NCBI RefSeq assembly: GCF_000003815.2
Contig: NC_049986.1
Span: 13,389,805-13,453,804 of the forward strand
Direction: 5' to 3'
Length of the DNA: 64,000 nt
From: Branchiostoma floridae
Taxonomy: Eukaryota > Chordata > Leptocardii > Amphioxiformes > Branchiostomatidae
Below the pieces are notes generated by a model, which was not told the DNA's origin, searched no databases, and saw nothing but the letters and a program-made list of their open reading frames with translations. Position numbers and translations under genes: made by a program. Positions 60,101 through 64,000 of the stretch are shown piece after piece. Position 1 is the first letter of the stretch. Every line of letters starts with the position of its first letter.

Positions 60101-61720
60101 AAATGTTGTTAGTACAAATGAAATGTTCTCTAAAAGGCTGTTTGTTTTCCGCGGCACAGATTTCCCCGCCTGTGTACCCAGGACACTGAGATCAGCCCGG
60201 GCCTGACGGTCCCAGCCGGGGTAGAGGTCATCATTGACTCGGACAGTCTGCATATCGACCCGGAGTACTGGCCTGAACCAGAAACATTCATACCGGAGAG
60301 GTTTGTATTATGTACATCGAACACTATCCGTCAGAATCTAACAAAAACACGCTTTTAACTGTATCTTAGATGTCTTGTGTTGATGTTTATTCGCTTAATC
60401 GTTGTTACATTACGATAGCCATGACTCCTCAACTTTAAATCAAAGGGTTAAATCATTAAAATAAAACTGGGCCCCGATGGAGAAGACAAAAAAAGTGCAT
60501 TTAGGATGTGTGAGCATGCAAGAGAAATATATAGAATAAAATTCTACAATAACTGTTTTTATATTGGCGAGTGCATAGTACACTACAATATCCATGACAA
60601 GGAACAGGCCAGTGATCTGAAATTCTAGTGAACAAACGCTAGAGAAAGAACCCACCATTTGACACCAATTGCACAATAGTTTCTGTGAAGCTAAAAGACA
60701 GGACAACAGAATGATGCCACTTTGTATAAAGCTGATTTATCCCAGTCCTAACTGCAATGCAACATTTCTTATTTGACAGGTTTACCAAAGAGGAATCAAA
60801 CAAGCGTGAGCCATTTACCTTCATCCCGTTTGGGCAAGGCCCCCGCACGTGTATCGGCATGCACCTCGCCCTCATGGCCACCAAGATCACCCTGGTGCGC
60901 ATCCTGCAGAAGTACCGCTTTGTGGCCTGCCNNNNNNNNNNNNNNNNNNNNNNNNNNNNNNNNNNNNNNNNNNNNNNNNNNNNNNNNNNNNNNNNNNNNN
61001 NNNNNNNNNNNNNNNNNNNNNNNNNNNNNNNNNNNNNNNNNNNNNNNNNNNNNNNNNNNNNNNNNNNNNNNNNNNTCATCCTCCTACGCGGGGACCTCCA
61101 ACAGCCAAACTGCCTGTCTGGATGTGCCCTATTTTTTCAACCGTCACTCTTAGTTCCTGGGGACGGCCCCCCCCCCCCCCAACCAGCTGTCAGCCAATCA
61201 GAGAATAGGCTTTCCGTTTTCAAAAGCTGTCTCGCATGTATAAGGGTAACCTCATTAATATTTACAAGCCGGGCGGTCAGGAACTAGGGGTGGCGATTGA
61301 AAGAGAAGGGCACATCCAGACAGGCAGTTTGGCTGTTGGAGGTCCCTGCGTAGGAGGATGGGTCCGTTCAGTGAGTTTTGCAGCTATTTCTATCAGGACA
61401 TAACAGGTCAGCTATTCAGCACCAAGGACAGCATGCCCTCAAGGATTTTAAAAGTTTGCCTCGGCCCCAGGAAATTCATTGATTCTTTTTGACCTTGTGT
61501 TCGGCATTAGTTAACGTTACGGTTGAAGTGAACGAGCTGAACAAGGCTGCTGATCTCAGGCTGGCTGGACAGAAACTGAATCTATCCAGAATTTGATTAT
61601 TGCTAGTCTTCTAGTAGTATTGTTTCCACTAATGTAGGAACGTTTCATTTGCAGACGGATCATGGCCTGGGGTTCTTCGTGAGGAACCAGTGGGTCAAGC
61701 TGGAGCGGCTGGACTACTAA
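51169..61720 (+). CDS. Cytochrome P450, CYP3 clan
   Basis: Fourteen exons: 51169-51239, 55217-55310, 55640-55692, 55823-55919, 56128-56244, 56599-56687, 57286-57440, 58032-58168, 58632-58710, 58951-59111, 59622-59707, 60160-60300, 60780-60931 (runs into a gap), 61655-61720. About 499 aa are visible; about 10 are probably lost in the gap. A microsomal haem monooxygenase (known). Seen: N-terminal membrane anchor (WGLLAAFICLVLLYGY), proline hinge RGPTPLPFVGN, I-helix FFLAGYDTIAG (314-318), ExxR E371-R374, PERF 425-428, haem loop FGQGPRTCIG with Cys451. QMEYLDM-like KMEYLDMFLMETLR and the haem region resemble CYP3/CYP5 (thromboxane synthase) proteins, so the clan is confident and the subfamily is not. 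Odd: His126 replaces the usual C-helix Trp (HKRRR). Intron 1 is 4 kb and transposon-rich. Confidence 0.92.
51905..52440 (-). mobile_element. Possible LINE 3' end
   Basis: The minus strand ends ACAATTAGCCCTTTGC then AATAAACTTATTATC near 51905-51950, matching the 3' end pattern of the LINE fragment at 21.4 kb (AATTAGCCC...GCAAATAAACTT). No reverse-transcriptase similarity was seen further upstream, so only the 3' UTR may be present. In P450 intron 1. Confidence 0.35.
52975..53985 (+). repeat. Tandem repeat of about 135 bp, interrupted by a transposon
   Basis: About four units, each with CTCACGTTTGTCGG, CGGTCATTCACCTTGCACC, TCACCTTTATTGTTTTCAG, ATCACGTAAAATACTG and AGAGATAACAGATACTTTTAA. The first complete unit is split by the element at 53101-53566. 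In P450 intron 1. Confidence 0.85.
53101..53566. mobile_element. piggyBac-like MITE (TTAA site)
   Basis: 466 bp with ends CCCTATTCAGACCG and, inverted, CCCTTTTCAGACCG (one mismatch in 14). It is preceded by TTAA and followed by TTAG, a one-base-decayed TTAA. Intact neighbouring tandem units read GATACTTTTAATCAAAGG; removing the element and one TTAA restores exactly this, so insertion at TTAA is proven. TTAA targeting with CCC-initial ends is the piggyBac signature (known). No transposase inside. Confidence 0.88.
54135..54371. mobile_element. MITE with TTA target duplication
   Basis: 237 bp; the ends are exact inverted copies TACCCCTGTCACATT / AATGTGACAGGGGTA, flanked on each side by TTA. A 3-bp TTA duplication suggests PIF/Harbinger, although the terminal bases are not the usual GG. 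In P450 intron 1. Confidence 0.75.
56341..56520 (-). mobile_element. tRNA-derived SINE
   Basis: On the minus strand a tRNA-like head (TAGCCAAATGAGTAGCGTG as A box region, GTGCGTTCGACCCCGGCCG as B box region) is followed by CTCATACCAATGACTTTAA and AAATGG, then GCTTGGCACTCAGCATTTGG, a layout seen in many invertebrate SINEs. In P450 intron 5. No poly-A or duplication could be fixed. Confidence 0.65.
57661..57716. repeat. Perfect 25-bp-arm hairpin
   Basis: CCTTACTAGAACTAGAACTA plus five further bases is matched exactly by its reverse complement after a 6-nt loop (TCTAAT). In P450 intron 7. No target duplication seen. Confidence 0.85.
57900..58015. repeat. Degenerate (GATT)n microsatellite
   Basis: Imperfect GATT/GATA-rich tetranucleotide run ending just before exon 8 of the P450 (acceptor at about 58031). 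Confidence 0.85.
59150..59300. repeat. Two tandem units of about 72 bp
   Basis: Two diverged copies share GTAACGT(T/G)AAAGAAAAG, TTCAAA(T/A)GCACATG and ATAGT(C/T)TAAAG. In P450 intron 10. Confidence 0.7.
59551..59580. repeat. (GATACA)n microsatellite
   Basis: About four to five GATACA units, 40 bp upstream of P450 exon 11. Confidence 0.85.
60932..61075. other. Assembly gap inside the P450 gene
   Basis: 144 unresolved bases beginning inside exon 13, 20 codons after the haem-loop cysteine region ends (VRILQKYRFVAC). By comparison with CYP3 proteins only about 10 residues and the splice donor should be missing. Confidence 0.9.
61077..61360. mobile_element. MITE with long inverted repeats beside the gap
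   Basis: The ends read CATCCTCCTACGC(G/A)GGGAC inward, with one mismatch over the first 54 bp and weaker similarity to about 90 bp, leaving a short middle with a poly-C run. Its left end touches the gap, so the true end and target site cannot be seen. In P450 intron 13. Confidence 0.8.
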
Positions 61721-63769
61721 ACCTAGTGGAATCTACCCACTGTATGGACTACAGTACAGTTGAAGCGTGGCATTGATTTTAGTCACCCCACTGTGGTCAA
61801 TAAGGTGTTATCGTGAATACGTGTAACAATTCATTTGTGTACCAATCAATAAGATACTATACTACTTTAGATTGTACTCTTGATTATGAAGTCAGCATAA
61901 AATGATTTTTGTTCAAATTGGATGATGACTGTATGCGTCATGTGAACTAATCAAGTTTAAGACAAATGATAACAAACATGATTGGACACATTTCGTCATA
62001 ATGATGATACATTACATCTATATTCATATGAAGGAAATTTAACATGATTTTGTCTCATACTGACAGCTATGAATCAAATAAAAATTGTGTAACAAACTAA
62101 TGAAACATATATCCAAACAGCTAAATGATCAAACAGTACTAATATGATATGTAGCCTAATATTTATAACGTGAATTGAACAAGGAAACAAAAGAATGGCC
62201 ATGATTGTATTGTTTATTTATTTATGATGTCATGCTGTTTTCGTTAAAGGAGAAGGTTTGAAAAGTACATTTCTATGTTTAATGTTCTATACTGGTCAGT
62301 ATCCTTAAGATTGTTCTGTATTCTGTATTATCTACAACTTTTTTGAGTCTTTTCCGTTCCTTGTTGTGGTCCTTAATACCATGGAATGTTACCACGATAA
62401 CACGTGAACGAGGCCTAAAGAAGCAAAAGGAAGATGAAGGCATTTCTGTGCAAAATGTAACATAAATATATAAATGATAGCATTCATAGAAGAGATTTGA
62501 CACAAGCCATGTAAGGGTAATCAAATGTAATATAAACAGTTCTATCTGTTAGCTTGTATTCTAAAAAATTACCATGTGAACAATTTTATCAACTGACAAA
62601 CAGAACAAGGCGGGTTCTGTGCTGCAGTGCTGTAACAAGACTTTTTTTTTCTTTTAACACCACTTGAGATGACTTGATGAATATATACTTAACTCTATGT
62701 ACACAATATGGCAAGTTTCAGGGTATTGGTATAAGTTGGAACCTTGTTGAACATAATGTTCATCATATCTTATGTTTGTAGCTTTTGATTTTATCCTATC
62801 TAATGTACAAATCCAGTAAATGTGAGAAATACATTGATGTTAATTGCAGTCAGTGATAAAACCTTTTTATCATGCAGATTGCATATTAGTATAAACTATA
62901 AACAATACTTAATATCTATTGATTTAGTTTCAAGTTCTATGAATAAAATTGTCTTAAGAAATCCTGGTTGTGAATTTACCTCCTCAGGACAAGTGAGATG
63001 ACAACTGGCATTAAGCCAGGAAAACCGTTTTTCATTGAAAAGAGAAAGAGGATGTTCAATTTCGTAAATATAACAAAAGGGGATAGCTAATGTTGTAACA
63101 GTTGATTGAACGCGCGGAACAGTTAGTTTGTCACAATATGAACAATAGATCATCTATCATTGTTATTTCATCAGCAGGAAAGTTTAGGAATCATCATATG
63201 TTATATCATTTTAAGAACCGTCACACGAATCGAGTCAAGAGACCGGTAATAGATATGCAAACTAGATTATTTCGACACACGAATCCTCTTCAAACCGAAC
63301 TTCGGTTGATGACTACTGCACGCGTGTCAATGGGGACGACCAGCGGTTCGTATCATTGTTGCAGTATCCTGACGGACGCTTTATTACAGTAATACTTTTA
63401 TTCGCTAGTTGACGCTTTTGAGCCATTGAGAATTCGAGCATATTTCATAATACACATGTAGATATTCGTGATAGAGATGTAAATGGACACGTTGTTGCGC
63501 CGACCAAAATTTGTCCATGCTGCCTTTATGTCTGGAAATGTGTTCTTGTAGTGATTCCAGTAAACGTCATGGAAGTTGTAATATGTCTTCTAATTAACGC
63601 TACTATCGGATTTGCGTCTAGATACACGGGGAAGGTGAAAAGATAGGTATTATGGAAGTGACTTATTTGTCTTGAACAAAACTGGAGTTTTGCTCAAGAA
63701 TCATTTTTACAGGGCTTTCTTTATTTTCTTGTTCAGAGCCCATGTAGTTTTCCATGTTTCTAGCACCAA
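61721..63769. other. 3' flank of the P450 gene and spacer
   Basis: No gene recognised. AATAAA at 62077-62082 is a plausible P450 polyadenylation signal, giving a 3' UTR of about 360 nt. The remainder is AT-rich with short chance ORFs. AATAAA on the minus strand at 63720-63725 fits the terminal exon just to the right. Confidence 0.5.
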
Positions 63770-63821
63770 CTAGTAGAATTCAGGCATGTCTCCCACGGCG
63801 TCATACTCAAGCTTGAACACC
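63770..63821 (-). CDS. Probable last exon of a further minus-strand gene (unrecognised)
   Basis: After an acceptor (TTGTATTTAAG) the minus strand encodes VFKLEYDAVGDMPEFY and a TAG stop, and an AATAAA follows about 45 nt later. The exon begins with one base completing a codon. The rest of the gene would lie beyond the right edge. The family is not recognised from 16 residues. Confidence 0.45.
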
Positions 63822-64000
63822 CTTAAATACAAAAATGTATTACACCTCAACACTACACCTGCTACACTGGCATATAATGATACAGCAATTGATATATCGT
63901 TACCGTTAATACGCGTACATGCAACATGTAACGTTACCTGTCAAACTACAGTGCAATGTATCACAATCAGATACAATTTAGCATGTAACCAATCATATGT

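Overview
The window looks like nuclear DNA of an invertebrate deuterostome, most likely a lancelet (Branchiostoma). Genes are split into many short exons with GT-AG introns. An argininosuccinate synthase very close to the vertebrate protein, a DEATH-NACHT-LRR immune receptor and a CYP3-clan P450 sit together in DNA crowded with small inverted-repeat transposons, minisatellites and two assembly gaps. The lancelet call is an inference from gene content; no species marker was seen.

Layout. (1) 0.2-14.2 kb: four paralogous Fe(II)/2-oxoglutarate dioxygenase genes of the PhyH family. Two are on the minus strand (the first runs off the left edge) and two on the plus strand, with the middle pair head to head. 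The three complete copies share an eight-exon structure that starts with a 13-nt coding exon, and the partial copy matches them over its visible exons. (2) 15.06-23.26 kb: one large inverted-repeat transposon-like unit with a perfect 9-bp direct repeat at its borders. It carries inverted 51-bp minisatellite arrays in its ends and, nested inside, a small TTA-flanked element, a 145-bp satellite, a Penelope-type fragment, an assembly gap between near-identical repeats, and a LINE 3' fragment. (3) 25.5-36.1 kb: ASS1, 15 coding exons, complete, 411 aa. (4) 37.1-42.2 kb: a minus-strand DEATH-NACHT-LRR (NLR) gene whose reading frame can be followed past the apparent stop into two more exons ending in a PDZ-ligand-like tail. 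(5) 42.2-51 kb: gene-poor, repeat-rich DNA, including a tandem family in which every unit carries a perfect TATAAATAG. (6) 51.2-61.7 kb: a 14-exon cytochrome P450 of the CYP3 clan with one small piece lost in a gap. (7) 61.7-64 kb: mostly empty, with a probable last exon of another minus-strand gene at the edge.

The genes do not form a pathway. ASS1 serves arginine/urea/nitric-oxide metabolism, the P450 and the PhyH-family enzymes are oxygenases of unknown substrate, and the NLR is an intracellular sensor. What unites the window is duplication (PhyH cluster) and heavy colonisation by non-autonomous DNA transposons, several of which can be proven as insertions because the empty site survives in a neighbouring tandem-repeat unit. 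No retrovirus, LTR element, Polinton or toxin gene was recognised.
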